From the NCBI GenBank assembly GCA_016180855.1, contig JACPAL010000015.1, positions 62,001 through 126,000 of the forward strand: 64,000 nt of DNA. Direction: 5' to 3'. Position 1 is the stretch's first letter, and each line of letters opens with the position of its first letter. A program made the position numbers and the translations under genes. The notes beneath the pieces are model-generated. The model ran no database searches, was not told the DNA's origin, and was given only the letters and a program-made list of their open reading frames with translations. Positions 1 through 8,280 of this stretch are shown here, piece by piece. Origin of the DNA: Deltaproteobacteria bacterium (lineage in GTDB: Bacteria > UBA10199 > JACPAL01).

Positions 1-286
1 CTATGGCCTCCAGGTTGAGGAGGGGGTTTTTCGGACCTCTTCAACAGGATGCACGATTCCGTCCTCGCTGGTCGCCGCATATGTGATGGCGCTGGCGGTC
101 TCGAGCGGGGCACGGCGGACGCTGCTTGCTGGCTTCGATGGTTTTGGGGCGAGTGATCCACGTCAAGCGGAGATGATGCATGTTTTGAACTGCTATCCCC
201 AGATTGGTCGTGAAGTTCCTCTGCTTGCAGTAACACCAACCTCTTATCCAGTGACACAGAGTTCGGTTTATGCTCCTGACTTATAA
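1..286 (+). CDS. C-terminal end of an aldolase-like (HMGL/pyruvate-carboxyltransferase family) protein, partial
   Basis: An open frame enters from the window edge (first full codon at base 2) and stops with TAA at 284-286, giving about 94 residues. The segment has a Rossmann-like run with LAGFDGFGASDPRQ and ends in PTSYPVTQSSVYAPDL. From memory this matches the C-terminal domain of 'aldolase catalytic domain-containing' proteins of surface-glycan clusters, whose N-terminal part is a DRE-TIM barrel aldolase; the barrel itself is outside the window. Immediately downstream lie a CMP-Kdo-synthetase-like gene and a HAD phosphatase, the set expected for making and activating a keto-acid sugar from pyruvate or phosphoenolpyruvate. 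The assignment rests on the C-terminus only. The stop codon lies in the left arm of a compound palindrome. Confidence 0.6.
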   Translation, partial: YGLQVEEGVFRTSSTGCTIPSSLVAAYVMALAVSSGARRTLLAGFDGFGASDPRQAEMMHVLNCYPQIGREVPLLAVTPTSYPVTQSSVYAPDL

Positions 287-360
287 CTCACCCTGCACAG
301 ATCTCAACGATACCTGCGATCCCTCTCTTACATTAAGAGAGGGGGCGGGGGGTGAGTTAT
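283..360. repeat. Compound palindrome spanning a stop-to-start junction
   Basis: Outer arms ATAACTCACCC (283-293) and GGGTGAGTTAT (350-360) are perfect 11-bp inverted repeats. Nested inside are CCCTCTCTTA (321-330) and TAAGAGAGGG (334-343), 10 bp with a 3-base loop. The left outer arm contains the upstream stop codon (284-286), and the right outer arm contains the purine-rich ribosome-binding region and the first two bases of the kdsB-like ATG (359). The architecture resembles short palindromic interspersed elements seen in many environmental bacteria. It could act as a terminator/attenuator or fold over the start of the next gene. Confidence 0.75.
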
Positions 361-1081
361 GAAACCCGTCATCATCATCCCGGCCCGTTACGAATCTTCC
401 CGCTTTCCCGGCAAACCGCTCGTGATGATCAAAGGGAAGACTCTTCTCCAGCATGTATGGGGTCAATCGGTAAAGGCGTTGTCTCCTCCTCAAGTTTATA
501 TTGCGACCGACGACGAACGGATTGCGGCCCACTGCCGCGAAAAAAAGATGCAGTTTGTGATGACCCCTTCTTCCTGCGCGACAGGGACCGATCGTCTGTA
601 TGAGGCAGCCAAACAGCTCCCCGCCGATCTCTATATTAATGTTCAGGGAGACGAACCGCTTGTTCGACCGGACGATATTCTGAAGGTCTTGCGGACCGCC
701 GAAAAGATGCCGGATCGTGTCGTAAACGCGATGTGCCCAATTCAAACGGAGGAGGATTTTCGATCCCCCTCTGTGCCGAAGGTCGTGGCAACCCCCGAGG
801 GAAGACTCCTTTATATGAGCCGGGCGGCGATCCCGACCGACAAGAAATTTTCCTTCCGGGCGGCGATGAAGCAGGTTTGTATCTATGCCTTTTCCAAATC
901 TCTTCTGGAGAGATTCGGTCGGGTCAAGGGGAAGAGTCCCCTCGAGGCGATTGAGGATATCGAGATTCTGAGATTCCTGGAAACCGGTGTCGAGGTTCAG
1001 ATGGTTCAGGTTTCATCCTCATCGATCGCCGTTGATTTTCCGGGGGATATTGTACGGGTGGAAAAGGCACTTCATGCTTGA
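359..1081 (+). CDS. kdsB: 3-deoxy-manno-octulosonate cytidylyltransferase (CMP-Kdo synthetase) family
   Basis: 240 residues, the usual length for KdsB, which couples CTP to Kdo or a related 3-deoxy-2-ulosonic acid in the cytoplasm before transfer to lipid A or a capsule. The N-terminal nucleotide loop IPARYESSRFPGKPL occupies residues 7-21, GTDR lies at 76-79 and the NVQGDEP strand with the metal-binding Asp at 94-100. The C-terminus keeps the IEDIEILRFLE pattern used in dimerisation and Kdo contact. It sits between an aldolase-like gene and a HAD phosphatase. In a locus of this kind it may act on a Kdo-like sugar other than Kdo, which sequence alone cannot decide. The start lies inside the right arm of the palindrome at 283-360. 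Confidence 0.88.
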   Translation: MKPVIIIPARYESSRFPGKPLVMIKGKTLLQHVWGQSVKALSPPQVYIATDDERIAAHCREKKMQFVMTPSSCATGTDRLYEAAKQLPADLYINVQGDEPLVRPDDILKVLRTAEKMPDRVVNAMCPIQTEEDFRSPSVPKVVATPEGRLLYMSRAAIPTDKKFSFRAAMKQVCIYAFSKSLLERFGRVKGKSPLEAIEDIEILRFLETGVEVQMVQVSSSSIAVDFPGDIVRVEKALHA

Positions 1082-1082
1082 T

Positions 1083-1134
1083 GTATCCCCACCCCTTCCC
1101 TCCCCTTAGACTAAGGGGAGGGAGTGAGGGGATA
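1083..1134. repeat. Compound palindrome between kdsB and the HAD gene
   Basis: Inner arms CCCTCCCCTTAG (1098-1109) and CTAAGGGGAGGG (1111-1122) are a perfect 12-bp inverted repeat around one base. Short outer arms TATCCCC (1083-1089) and GGGGATA (1128-1134) flank it. It starts right after the kdsB stop (1079-1081) and ends about 10 bases before the HAD start. Same design as the element at 283-360, including the G-rich distal arm that lies where the ribosome-binding site should be. Confidence 0.7.
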
Positions 1135-1144
1135 TGGGGCGAAG

Positions 1145-1792
1145 ATGGATCTAACTATTTATCGCTCGGCAATTTTCGACTGCGACGGGGTGATTCTCGA
1201 TTCCAACGGGATGAAGTCCCGTGCATTTCGTCAGGCGCTTGAAGGGGAGGAACCGGAGTTAATCGATCAGTTTATCCGTTACCATCAGGAAAATGGAGGA
1301 GTTTCACGCACCATCAAATTCCGCCATTTCTATCAAGTAATGAAAGAAGAAAAAGATTTTGAAAAAAAGGCGGAGGCAACGATGCGTCGTTATTCAGAAC
1401 TCGCCAAACAGGGCCTTTTGAGGTGTCCGGAGATTCCGGGAATCCGGAAGCTGCTTGACCATCTTTACGTCCAAGGAGCCTCGCTATTTGTGGTTTCAGG
1501 CGGGGATGAAGAGGAGGTGCTCTCGGTTTTTGAGGCGCGTAATCTGCTCCGTTATTTCAAAAAAATTCTCGGGAGTCCAAAGACAAAAAACGAAAACATG
1601 GCCCTTCTGGAAAAAGAGAGGTTGATCCATCGGCCCGCAGTCTATTTTGGCGATTCAGCGGCCGACCTGGAGGCGGCCGAGGCGTTTGGGCTCGATTTTG
1701 TCTTTGTTGCCTCCCGATCCGAGTGGCGGGACGGCCGCGACAAAATAGCGGCGAAACGCCTACCGGCGATTGAGGATTTTTCAAACTTGTGA
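1145..1792 (+). CDS. HAD-superfamily phosphatase (phosphoglycolate-phosphatase-like)
   Basis: 215 residues from ATG 1145; a GTG at 1124 in frame would add seven residues but lies inside the palindrome. Motif I is FDCDGVILDS (residues 11-20) with the nucleophile Asp12 and acid Asp14. Motif II is the Ser of VVSGG, motif III is a Lys in GSPKTKNEN, and motif IV is FGDSAADLEAA. A helical cap lies between motifs I and II. Next to kdsB the natural guess is dephosphorylation of a Kdo-8-phosphate-like sugar phosphate, but it is not of the KdsC (capless) type, so this is inference. The stop overlaps the next start by four bases (GTGA), implying translational coupling. Confidence 0.75.
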   Translation: MDLTIYRSAIFDCDGVILDSNGMKSRAFRQALEGEEPELIDQFIRYHQENGGVSRTIKFRHFYQVMKEEKDFEKKAEATMRRYSELAKQGLLRCPEIPGIRKLLDHLYVQGASLFVVSGGDEEEVLSVFEARNLLRYFKKILGSPKTKNENMALLEKERLIHRPAVYFGDSAADLEAAEAFGLDFVFVASRSEWRDGRDKIAAKRLPAIEDFSNL

Positions 1793-2517
1793 TTTCTGAA
1801 GAAATCATCGTTCCTTTTTTGGTTGTCGCCCTTTTTTCGATGGTCCAATCGGTCTTCGGCGTCGGGCTTCTCCTGTTCGGGACTCCGACCCTTCTGATGT
1901 TTGGCCATCCGTTTGAACAGGCGCTTTCGATTCTGCTTCCTTGTTCGCTGGTGATCAGCCTGCTGCAGGTACTCCAGGACAGGTCTTCTGTTCAGACGAC
2001 TGCCGGAGAGATTATTGGGTTCACGTTGCCGGCACTTCTTGTCGGGTTGGGTTTTGTCCTCTATTGGGGGCACGCTTATAATGCCCGGTTTGCGGTAGGG
2101 CTTATGTTAGTGTTGACCGGCCTGATGCGGAGCTTTTCCGGCTTGAGCTTGTTTTTAACACGCCTTGTGTCGCATTGCCGCCGGCCTTATCTCCTGGTGA
2201 TGGGACTGATTCATGGACTTACCAACATGGGGGGTGGACTTTTGGCTATTTACGCAAACGCCCAATCGGAAGAGAAAAGAATGATTCGATCCTGTATCGC
2301 CTTTGGATATCTGCTCATGGCCCTCACCCAGGTTGGCTTTCTCGTTTTTTGGAATTCGTTTGTTCTCGATCGTCGATCGGTGATCCTGCCGGTTTTGGCA
2401 GGTTCTGTTTATCTGATTCTGGGAAACAGGATCTTTCAAGCGGCATCCCATTATGTTTATCAGGGAGCGATGACTGTTTTCCTCCTTTTGTTCGGCATCA
2501 CACTGATCTTTGTATGA
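1789..2517 (+). CDS. TauE/SafE (TSUP) family membrane permease
   Basis: 242 residues, almost entirely hydrophobic, with about seven to eight membrane segments. The opening FSMVQSVFGVGLLLFGTPTLLMF and the repeat MGLIHGLTNMGGGLLAIY in the second half are the two pseudo-symmetrical signature loops of the TSUP family, which moves sulfite, sulfonates, sulfoacetate and other small anions across the inner membrane. The start is GTG 1789 overlapping the HAD stop. It overlaps the next gene by ATGA. Because a sulfotransferase-like gene follows and APS kinase/ATP sulfurylase lie downstream, a role in sulfate or sulfite handling for glycan sulfation is plausible, though the family's substrates are diverse. 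Confidence 0.8.
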   Translation: MISEEIIVPFLVVALFSMVQSVFGVGLLLFGTPTLLMFGHPFEQALSILLPCSLVISLLQVLQDRSSVQTTAGEIIGFTLPALLVGLGFVLYWGHAYNARFAVGLMLVLTGLMRSFSGLSLFLTRLVSHCRRPYLLVMGLIHGLTNMGGGLLAIYANAQSEEKRMIRSCIAFGYLLMALTQVGFLVFWNSFVLDRRSVILPVLAGSVYLILGNRIFQAASHYVYQGAMTVFLLLFGITLIFV

Positions 2518-3542
2518 CTCCATTTATCCGACGCAGAGAAATTACTCCCCACATTGTTTTTTCCGGTGCGGTTTCCGGAAGCGGCAAGTCGGCGGTCTGC
2601 TCTATTCTCTCGAGTCTCAATCGGGTCGAGATCCGGATGATTGATCATTACTATGATGATATGTGCATTGTGAGGTACTTCGACCGGATTACGGAGGATG
2701 CTGCTACCGCAATGCTTCGTAACCATGCGGATGTCGCCTGCTACTACCAGATGATCGGTCGTCATGTAAATTTCAGGCCGACCGATGCGACGAGCGTCCT
2801 CTCCAAGAGGGAGATTTATGAAGAGAGGATGCGGCTCCCCGACGGCCCCCCGACCCTGGAAAGAATTCGGAAGGAACAGCCGATCCTCCATCTGGCGATC
2901 CATGACATTATCGGACTGACACAGCCGCTCTTTAATGCCTTCGGCGACCGGATGACGTTTATTGAGATTGTTCGTCATCCTTTACAGATGGTTCCCCATT
3001 GGTGTTCCTTTGTCGACCGATACGGTCAAGACCCGATGGAATTCCAGCTCTGCTGTGACCACCGTGGTCGTGACATCCCCTTCTTTGCGGTAAGCTGGGC
3101 GGAAGAATGGAGGGAGTCAAACCGGATCGATCGGACCATCAGGGCCTTCAAATTCTTTCGCGATCTGCGATCCACTTTTCTGGAGAGTTTGGAGGAACGC
3201 TTCAAAAAGAGGTTTTTCACGGTTTCCTTTGAAAACTTCGTGCACGACCCGTGGCCATTTATCCGGAAATTTGAAGAGATTCTGAATACTCTCAGTACGC
3301 CGCTGACGAAAAAGATATTGGAGGAACAGAAAATTCCCCGAGAGGTCCTGGCCAATGTGCCTGATCACTCCCACTTCAAGCGTTATGGTACCCAATCCCT
3401 GCAGGAAAGGGGCATCACGTCGGACCGGGAAGCGTTGGACAAGAACTGGGCGTTTGTCCGGAGAGAGGCCTCGCCCGAGTGCCTTCGGATCCTTGAGTCG
3501 CTCAGTATCGAGTATGAAAAAACCTATGGAAGAGTTGATTAA
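2514..3542 (+). CDS. P-loop sulfotransferase-like protein
   Basis: 342 residues from ATG 2514, which overlaps the permease stop as ATGA; an in-frame open stretch reaching upstream to 2175 lies inside the permease gene and is not used. A phosphate-binding loop AVSGSGKS lies at residues 19-26. A second block, FIEIVRHPLQMVPHW, matches the 3'-phosphate-binding region of PAPS sulfotransferases (typically VRxPxxxxxS), and a late motif SFENFVHDP resembles the YEDL/FEDL block. The overall size fits. Predicted role: moving sulfate from PAPS to a glycan or lipid intermediate. APS kinase and ATP sulfurylase, which make PAPS, are encoded about 5 kb downstream. It could instead be a nucleotide kinase-like protein. 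Confidence 0.55.
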   Translation: MTPFIRRREITPHIVFSGAVSGSGKSAVCSILSSLNRVEIRMIDHYYDDMCIVRYFDRITEDAATAMLRNHADVACYYQMIGRHVNFRPTDATSVLSKREIYEERMRLPDGPPTLERIRKEQPILHLAIHDIIGLTQPLFNAFGDRMTFIEIVRHPLQMVPHWCSFVDRYGQDPMEFQLCCDHRGRDIPFFAVSWAEEWRESNRIDRTIRAFKFFRDLRSTFLESLEERFKKRFFTVSFENFVHDPWPFIRKFEEILNTLSTPLTKKILEEQKIPREVLANVPDHSHFKRYGTQSLQERGITSDREALDKNWAFVRREASPECLRILESLSIEYEKTYGRVD

Positions 3543-4965
3543 ACGTTTTCTCGCCTGCGAGGAGAAGGGGCGGTTTTTTTCTCTCCATGTCAAGGGGCGG
3601 GTCGTCTGGGATTATCTTCGGTATCCTCTCTTCGAATCGCTCCTTTTGCGGAATCTTGCTCGTCCCGTTAAGCCGTCGAATTCCGCGAAACATCAATTTT
3701 ATGTTTCGTATTCCGTGCCTCTCCTTGCTCGTTTAAAAACGTCTATTTTAGAATTTGCAGCGCTTTCTTCTTACCTTGTTCAAACGGCCTTCAGGAAGAG
3801 TCAGAAGAACAACGACATTATTGTGATGAACTATGATCGCAAGAACTTGATTGATGGCAAGCAGGTGAATATCCATTTCTACCCTCTCATCAAATGTCTC
3901 ACGCCGGAATATTCCATTCTCTTGATTGATCCTTCTCATTATCAGGAACCGGTGGAGGAGAATTATCCCTGCGAGGTTCTGCGCTCAAACCTCCTTTATC
4001 ACCGCGCCCGTCTTTTGTCCCGCTTTGTGCGGTTTTCCGGGGAGGAGAATGAAGTTTTCCATCTCATTCAAAAAGTTCTTGAGGATGAATTTAAGGTCAC
4101 CTTTAATATCTCGAAACTGGCTCGTCGTTTTTTTGCCAAGGATATCGTACTTTCCCGTCTTTATGGGAAGATCTTTGACAAGGTCCGGCCGCGGCTCATC
4201 ATTCACTCGGATACCGGGAATGCCAAGGGGTGGATTGAGGCGGCGCATCAGCGCGGAATATCGGTCATCGATTTCCAGCACTCACTTATGTCGCCGATCA
4301 ATATTCTTTATCGGTATCCTGCCGGTTTCGAGAAGCTGAGCACCCTTTCCGACCACATATTTACCTTTGGCGAATTCTGGCATGATTACTATTCTGTTCC
4401 CGCCAGACTCTCCGCCGTCGGTTTCCCTTTTCTGGAAATGATGAAGCAGGGGGTTTTGGAAAAGAAAATTGCCAAGATGAAGAGTGTCGTCGTTATTTCG
4501 AGTATGCTTTCCCGGGAAAGGTTGGAAAAGATCGCACTCGATCTTTCCCGGAAACTTCCCGATTACTGCATCCTCTACAAGTTACGCTTCGAAGAATACA
4601 ATCACTGGAGAGAGAATTATTCTGCGGAATTTCAGGCGAGAGAGAATATCGTCGTGATTGATAATAACGACAGGTCGCTCTATGAACTGTTTGCCGCCTC
4701 CCGCTTTCAGATCGGGATCAACTCGACCGCACTTGTCGAGGGGCTCTCCTTCGGCCTTACGACTTTTATCGTCAGGGACGGCTATTACGAGGAGATGAAA
4801 CCTCTGATCGAGCGAAAGGCGGTTTTTCTTGTCGAAACGGCCGATGAAATATCGGAGAAAATCATTAACAATGAACGGCCTCCTTTCTCCGTAAGTTGTA
4901 ACCAGATCTTCCGCGATGGAAGCCTGACTCACGTACGGCAGGCAGTGAACCTGTTTTTCCCCTGA
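3526..4965 (+). CDS. Putative GT-B-type glycosyltransferase of a surface-polysaccharide locus (paralogue 1)
   Basis: 479 residues from ATG 3526, chosen because MEELIKRF aligns with the start of the neighbouring paralogue; ATG 3514 is four codons earlier. It shares blocks along its whole length with the protein at 4970-6397: RVVWDYLRY near residue 28, NYDRKNLIDGK, IDPSHYQE, DTGNAKGWIEAAH, a histidine-bearing FQHS and FTFGEFWHDYY. The C-terminal part (VDNN-type strand, GINSTALVEGLSFG) looks like the nucleotide-binding half of GT-B enzymes such as capsule Kdo or glycerophosphate transferases. No close named family is recognised. It overlaps the sulfotransferase-like gene by 17 bases. Confidence 0.55.
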   Translation: MEELIKRFLACEEKGRFFSLHVKGRVVWDYLRYPLFESLLLRNLARPVKPSNSAKHQFYVSYSVPLLARLKTSILEFAALSSYLVQTAFRKSQKNNDIIVMNYDRKNLIDGKQVNIHFYPLIKCLTPEYSILLIDPSHYQEPVEENYPCEVLRSNLLYHRARLLSRFVRFSGEENEVFHLIQKVLEDEFKVTFNISKLARRFFAKDIVLSRLYGKIFDKVRPRLIIHSDTGNAKGWIEAAHQRGISVIDFQHSLMSPINILYRYPAGFEKLSTLSDHIFTFGEFWHDYYSVPARLSAVGFPFLEMMKQGVLEKKIAKMKSVVVISSMLSRERLEKIALDLSRKLPDYCILYKLRFEEYNHWRENYSAEFQARENIVVIDNNDRSLYELFAASRFQIGINSTALVEGLSFGLTTFIVRDGYYEEMKPLIERKAVFLVETADEISEKIINNERPPFSVSCNQIFRDGSLTHVRQAVNLFFP

Positions 4966-4969
4966 TGTG

Positions 4970-6397
4970 ATGGATTTTCAGGAACTTTACGAAAGATTTT
5001 ATAAGATGGAAGGAAGAGAAAATCTCTTCGACTATCGCGTCAGGAACCGCGTCGTCTGGGACTACCTGAGATACTACGTCTTTAAAGAGCTGGAGAAGGG
5101 GCAGTCGCTGCCGGGTCAGATTGTTTACCGGAAAAAAATCAGACCTCTTGTGCACGTGATGGATGGGATTGGGTTCATTCGGAGACGCCGCCTTTCTCCT
5201 CCCTACGATATTGTTGTCGTCAATTATTCCCGCAAGACAATGATCGATGGCAAGTCGGTCAACTCCCAATTTTATCTCACGATCAATGCCCTCAAGGATC
5301 GATACCGGATTCTGCTGATTGATCCTTCACGGTATCGGGAAGAAGTGGAGAAGTTCTACGGTTGTGATGTTGTTCGCTCCATCCCGTGGCACTACAGGGC
5401 GAAGCTGGGAGGTGCGCTGATGCGTTATTCCGGTGAAGAGAAACGGGTCTTCGATACAATTCGAAAGGTTGTTCTCAATGAGTTTCAGGTCGGGTTGGAT
5501 ATGGATGCGATCGTTCGCCTGGGATTCTCGTACCAACTGGGACTTGGAAAGGAATTCGCAAAAATTTTCAAACGAGTCAGGCCCCGCCTGATTCTCTATT
5601 CGGAGACGGGCGGTTGCAAGGGGTGGATCGAGGAAGCGCACCGTTTGGAAATCCCCGTGGTGGAATATCAGCACTCGATCATCTGGAGAGGTTCCGTCCT
5701 TTGTAACTATGATAACGGCGTTGTGTCGCGGGATTTGAAGACTCTTCATGACTATATCTTCACGTTTGCGGAGTCGTGGCATCCCCAGTATCTCTGCCCG
5801 GCGAAAAAAATTCCGGTGGGGCACCCTCTCGTGGATCGCCATTTGAGCGGCCTTGCGAAATCGTCCGGTCGTCCGGAGGCGATCCTTTTCATCTCCACCA
5901 AGCGATCGGGAAGGGTTTTGGAGAGATTGGCTTTGGAGCTTTCTCGAAGAATGCCGGGCAGGCCGATTTTTTACAAATTACGGCCGGATGAGTATATCGG
6001 CTGGCGAGAGGCCTATTCGCGGGAGTTTTGTGAAAGCCGTGACGTTACGGTGATTGATCGGGATATCAAATCGCTCTATGATTGGTTCGCGGAGTCCGGA
6101 TATATTGTGGGTGATGCTTCTATGGCGGTTGTCGAGGGAATGGCGGCGGGCCTTGTCCCCTTTATCCTGAAAAACCAACTTCACGTTGTCTTGGAAAATT
6201 ACGTGAAGCAGGGGGCTGCCTTTTTGGTGGAAACGGCCGAAGAAATAGAAATGAAGATTAAACAAAAAGAGTTGCCGAGAAATCCCTTGAGAAGGGAGCA
6301 GTTGTTTCGTCCGGGAAGTCTGTCAAACATTACCCAGGCTGTTGATGCCATTTTTAGATCAAAAGGAGAGGAGAGGAATCATGGATCCATTTCTTGA
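4970..6397 (+). CDS. Putative GT-B-type glycosyltransferase of a surface-polysaccharide locus (paralogue 2)
   Basis: 475 residues; ATG 4970 is preferred, GTG 4967 is one codon earlier. It is a tandem homologue of the preceding protein with the same ordered blocks: RVVWDYLRYYV, NYSRKTMIDGKSVN, IDPSRYREE, ETGGCKGWIEEAH, YQHSIIW, FAESWHPQY and a C-terminal GDASMAVVEGMAAGLVPF loop. The repeated His-Ser (QHS) after a beta strand and the late Glu in VEG are typical positions for donor contacts in GT-B enzymes. Two tandem copies suggest successive transfers of similar residues. Function is inferred from context only. Its 3' end overlaps the next gene by 17 bases. Confidence 0.55.
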   Translation: MDFQELYERFYKMEGRENLFDYRVRNRVVWDYLRYYVFKELEKGQSLPGQIVYRKKIRPLVHVMDGIGFIRRRRLSPPYDIVVVNYSRKTMIDGKSVNSQFYLTINALKDRYRILLIDPSRYREEVEKFYGCDVVRSIPWHYRAKLGGALMRYSGEEKRVFDTIRKVVLNEFQVGLDMDAIVRLGFSYQLGLGKEFAKIFKRVRPRLILYSETGGCKGWIEEAHRLEIPVVEYQHSIIWRGSVLCNYDNGVVSRDLKTLHDYIFTFAESWHPQYLCPAKKIPVGHPLVDRHLSGLAKSSGRPEAILFISTKRSGRVLERLALELSRRMPGRPIFYKLRPDEYIGWREAYSREFCESRDVTVIDRDIKSLYDWFAESGYIVGDASMAVVEGMAAGLVPFILKNQLHVVLENYVKQGAAFLVETAEEIEMKIKQKELPRNPLRREQLFRPGSLSNITQAVDAIFRSKGEERNHGSIS

Positions 6398-7298
6398 GCA
6401 TCGCAAGGCGCAGGAAAAGAGGCATCAGGTCGCCACCGCAGGCGTCCTCGATCCGATGAATAGCCTGATCACCGTCGAACTGAACATCACCGAGTTATGC
6501 AATCGGACCTGTGTCTTTTGTCCCCGTGTGGATCCCAAGGTTTATCCCAATCGTAATCTGTCAATGAAACTGGATATGGCAGAAAAGGTGGCACGGGATC
6601 TTGTTCGGATTGATTATAAAGGGCGGATTTCCTTCTCCGGATTTGGAGAACCTTTCTTACATAAGGGGTTTGTTGATTTTGTGAGGATCTTCAGGGGCCA
6701 TCTTCCCCAAAATACCATTGAGACAAATACCAATGGTGATTTTCTCAAGCCAGAAACTGTTAGGCGATTTTTTGAAGCCGGATTGACCTATCTTTATATC
6801 AATCTCTACGATGGTCCCGAGCAGCGGGAACCGTTTCATCAATTGATGGCTAAGGCGGGAGTCGATGAATCCCGTTATCGCCTTCGCGACCATTGGGTTG
6901 GGGCGACGGAAGACTTTGGGCTTAACCTGAATAATCGATCGGGAATGGTCTCTCTTGAAGATTCGACCTCTCCTCAGAAGCTTCAGGGGCATCCTTGTTA
7001 CTACCCCTTTTATAAAATGCTGATCGATTGGGATGGCCAGGTCCTTTTCTGTTCCAATGACTGGGGGAGGAAAATTGTTGTTGGAGACGTACGGAATCAC
7101 TCGGTCAAGGATATTTGGCTCTCCGAAGAGATGCGTAAGATCCGCAAGCGTTTGATCTTCGGGGATCGATCGGTGAGTCCCTGTGATACCTGCAATGTTA
7201 AAGGGACACTGCACGGCAAATCGAGCGTCGATCTGCTTGCCCGGCATTACCAATTTTTGGACGTTGTCCCCCTTTGTAAGGGGGACTCCAGGGGGTAG
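6381..7298 (+). CDS. Radical SAM protein with SPASM-like C-terminal cysteines
   Basis: 305 residues from ATG 6381, which has a good ribosome-binding site (AAGGAGAGGA, 6363-6372). The [4Fe-4S]-SAM motif is C40-NRT-C44-VF-C47. Downstream come the SAM-binding FSGFGEPFLH (GGE-like) and TNTNGD strands, then a SPASM-type set of cysteines (HPCYYPF, VLFCSNDWGRK, SPCDTC). SPASM radical enzymes modify peptides, sugars or other small molecules. Inside a glycan cluster it probably rearranges or dehydrates a sugar or aminates a precursor. The last nine or so codons are encoded by a palindromic element (7266-7286), so the C-terminal tail may be an accidental read-through. No specific family name is recognised. 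Confidence 0.75.
   Translation: MDPFLEHRKAQEKRHQVATAGVLDPMNSLITVELNITELCNRTCVFCPRVDPKVYPNRNLSMKLDMAEKVARDLVRIDYKGRISFSGFGEPFLHKGFVDFVRIFRGHLPQNTIETNTNGDFLKPETVRRFFEAGLTYLYINLYDGPEQREPFHQLMAKAGVDESRYRLRDHWVGATEDFGLNLNNRSGMVSLEDSTSPQKLQGHPCYYPFYKMLIDWDGQVLFCSNDWGRKIVVGDVRNHSVKDIWLSEEMRKIRKRLIFGDRSVSPCDTCNVKGTLHGKSSVDLLARHYQFLDVVPLCKGDSRG
7266..7286. repeat. Short palindrome at the 3' end of the radical SAM gene
   Basis: GTCCCCCTT (7266-7274) and AAGGGGGAC (7278-7286) are perfect inverted repeats with a TGT loop, followed by TCCAGGGGGT. The element encodes the last residues of the upstream radical SAM protein and lies just before the next start (7306), where the distal G-run replaces a normal ribosome-binding site. 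Third member of the palindrome set in the first 7.3 kb. Confidence 0.6.
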
Positions 7299-7305
7299 AG
7301 TATTT

Positions 7306-8277
7306 ATGCGTCTCGGATTCATAGGAACAGGTACCGCGGCTCAGGAGCATGCCAAGGTCGCCTTGGCTTTGGGGCACCGGATTGTAGCGGCCTCGGCACG
7401 GAGTGAGAGTTCGCCGCGATGGGAGAGGTTTCATTCTCTCGCCCCCACCGCTCGTTTTATCGCCGACGTCGATTCCCTCCTCAAGGCCCAAGATGTGGAT
7501 GCGATCGTTGTCAGTCTTAATTGGAATGTGACCCACGAATGGTTAGAGGCGCTCGTCACTTCACCGAAACCGATGCTGATTGAGAAACCGCCAGCCCTCG
7601 ATCAAGAAAGACTTAAGTCGGCTCTTCATCGTCATCCGGCAACTGTTGCCAACAAAAGAGTGGCGTACAACAGGAGGTTGTACGAACCGGTTCAGATTTT
7701 AAGAGCCAGGGTGAAGGAAGGGGGACTGAAGTCGGTCGAGGTGACACTTTCTGACGATATCGAGCATTATCGATCGCGGTATGGAGAGGAGATCATTCCT
7801 CATCTCACAATGTTTGCCGGCACACATCTTTTAGATCTGATGATTTTTCTGTTTTCTCCGCTCCGTCTCCTCAAGAGCTATCCCTACCCGGAAAAAGGAG
7901 AAGCCAAACCGTATGTCTCTTTTCATGCCTTGCTTGAGAGTGGTGCCGGCGTTCCCCTCTGGCTCTCTTTAAATGCCGATGATCCGAGCCCGGTTGGGAT
8001 TCGTTGCCGTTTTGACGATGGCACGACCTGGCATTTGGCCCCTCTCGAACGGCTTAAGGTTTACCGAGGATTTCAGATTGAGCCTCCGACAAAGGAAAAC
8101 AACATTCGTCGTTATACCCCTAAGCTTGAAAAAGAAGTGGCAGTCGATAACCGTTTCAAGCCAGGTTTTCTGGCACAGATGGAGGCGTTTTTGAGTGGTC
8201 GCATGGAAGAGATGGCTACGCTGGATGATTCGTTGGCCTTGTTTGATCTGTTCGATCAAATTAAAGGGAAAAATTAA
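7306..8277 (+). CDS. Gfo/Idh/MocA-family NAD(P)-dependent oxidoreductase
   Basis: 323 residues from ATG 7306. The N-terminal Rossmann motif GFIGTGTAAQEHAKVA (residues 4-19) binds NAD(P). The EKPP motif after LIEK (the EKP of the family, whose lysine is catalytic) follows the second half of the fold, and the substrate domain carries AGTHLLDLMIFLF, matching the family's GxHxxD-type histidine helix. Members oxidise or reduce sugars or nucleotide sugars. The adjoining radical SAM and sulfate-activation genes suggest a step in a sugar or cyclitol precursor. Slightly shorter than typical (about 340-400). It is not closely similar to the second Gfo/Idh protein at 43247-44272. Confidence 0.8.
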   Translation: MRLGFIGTGTAAQEHAKVALALGHRIVAASARSESSPRWERFHSLAPTARFIADVDSLLKAQDVDAIVVSLNWNVTHEWLEALVTSPKPMLIEKPPALDQERLKSALHRHPATVANKRVAYNRRLYEPVQILRARVKEGGLKSVEVTLSDDIEHYRSRYGEEIIPHLTMFAGTHLLDLMIFLFSPLRLLKSYPYPEKGEAKPYVSFHALLESGAGVPLWLSLNADDPSPVGIRCRFDDGTTWHLAPLERLKVYRGFQIEPPTKENNIRRYTPKLEKEVAVDNRFKPGFLAQMEAFLSGRMEEMATLDDSLALFDLFDQIKGKN

Positions 8278-8280
8278 GAA

